A stretch of 5,237 nt of DNA, taken from assembly GCA_028685275.1 (NCBI GenBank), contig JAQUEG010000057.1:1-5237 (forward strand), in the 5' to 3' direction. Under the pieces are notes generated by a model, which was not told the origin of the DNA, did no database searches, and saw only the letters and a program-made list of their open reading frames with translations. This stretch comes from Bacilli bacterium. Its GTDB lineage: Bacteria > Bacillota_I > Bacilli_A > RF39 > UBA660. Both the position numbers and the translations under genes were made by a program. Below, in pieces: positions 5,074-5,237 of the stretch (position 1 is its first letter; each line of letters opens with the position of its first letter).

Positions 5074-5237
5074 ATGCTCAGAAAGGCAAGATTTATAATA
5101 GTGCTTATTTCATTATCAGTATGTCTTTGTTTAATGAGCACTACTTATTCCCGTTATGTAGCTGATGCAACTAGTAATATTGAAGTGTTATTTTCTAAGT
5201 GGCAAATTCTTGTTAATGATACCGATATAACTAATGA
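5074..5237 (+). CDS. Secreted protein, N-terminal part (possibly SipW-dependent/TasA-like), 3' end beyond window
   Basis: Fifty-four complete codons are visible before the window ends. The start ATG has GGGGTGA (5063-5069) 4 nt upstream and a good promoter. The N-terminus MLRKAR is basic and is followed by a hydrophobic stretch (about 7-22) and STTYSRY (22-28), as in a signal peptide. The mature part begins ADATSNIEVLFSKWQILVND (30-49). The 'T-Y-S-R-Y ... ATsNiev.fskW.i.vN' arrangement reminds me of secreted, beta-rich proteins of Bacillota encoded near SipW-type signal peptidases and TasA-like fibre proteins. This resemblance is from memory and the visible part is short, so the family is uncertain. 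It is transcribed away from the truncated carboxypeptidase gene and is probably the first gene of an operon continuing to the right. Confidence 0.6.
   Translation, partial: MLRKARFIIVLISLSVCLCLMSTTYSRYVADATSNIEVLFSKWQILVNDTDITN

Noticed and set aside
1..5237. Alternative genetic code (TGA = Trp), as in Mollicutes
   Set aside because: All Trp codons checked are TGG, the reading frames close normally under the standard code, and TGA serves as the carboxypeptidase stop inside the terminator.
1..5237. CRISPR arrays, tRNA, rRNA, riboswitches
   Set aside because: No regularly spaced repeats and no cloverleaf or conserved RNA motif were seen. The intergenic gaps are short and AT-rich.

Overview
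The window is very AT-rich and low-GC throughout. It uses the standard bacterial code: TGG encodes Trp, and TGA is read as a stop. Ribosome binding sites are strong and Gram-positive in type (GAGGTGG, AAGGAGG, TAAGGAGT, GGGGTGA). Gene content (YutD, DUF1292, DUF378, a YdcC-type lipoprotein, a DacF-like D,D-carboxypeptidase) points to a low-GC Bacillota, most likely a Bacilli/Erysipelotrichia-type or related gut lineage. YdcC and DacF types are linked to sporulation in Bacillus, so a spore-forming ancestry is plausible but not proven here.

Left part, all on the minus strand (read right to left): a Cys-less membrane-anchored thioredoxin-fold protein (2923-2420) with its own promoter and a long A/T hairpin after it. 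Next come a membrane-anchored putative glycoside hydrolase of the DUF4015 family (2238-544) and yutD (539-252), which lies only 4 nt downstream and is surely co-transcribed. Last is a DUF1292 protein (195 to beyond base 1), which has a promoter with an extended -10 inside the end of yutD.

Middle: a YdcC-like lipoprotein with a LolA-like fold (4005-3007, minus) ends at a clear UUCG-loop terminator and is preceded by a promoter-like sequence resembling the mother-cell sigma-E consensus. Divergent from it is a small two-helix DUF378 membrane protein (4126-4329, plus), which converges on a D,D-carboxypeptidase gene; the two share one bidirectional terminator.

Right part: the carboxypeptidase reading frame (4951-4388, minus) carries the KTG motif and the C-terminal PBP5 domain. 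It is cut off abruptly at about base 4946, without the N-terminal catalytic half and without a start codon. Across the break lies about 120 bp of AT-rich non-coding DNA holding an inverted repeat TTTACAA-N6-TTGTAAA, extra copies of the same words, and a good sigma-A promoter. This leads into a plus-strand gene for a secreted protein (5074 to beyond the window end) that vaguely resembles TasA/SipW-dependent surface proteins. This junction is the most unusual thing here. It could be the edge of an inserted or inverted element inside a dacF-like gene, an old pseudogene, or an assembly chimera.
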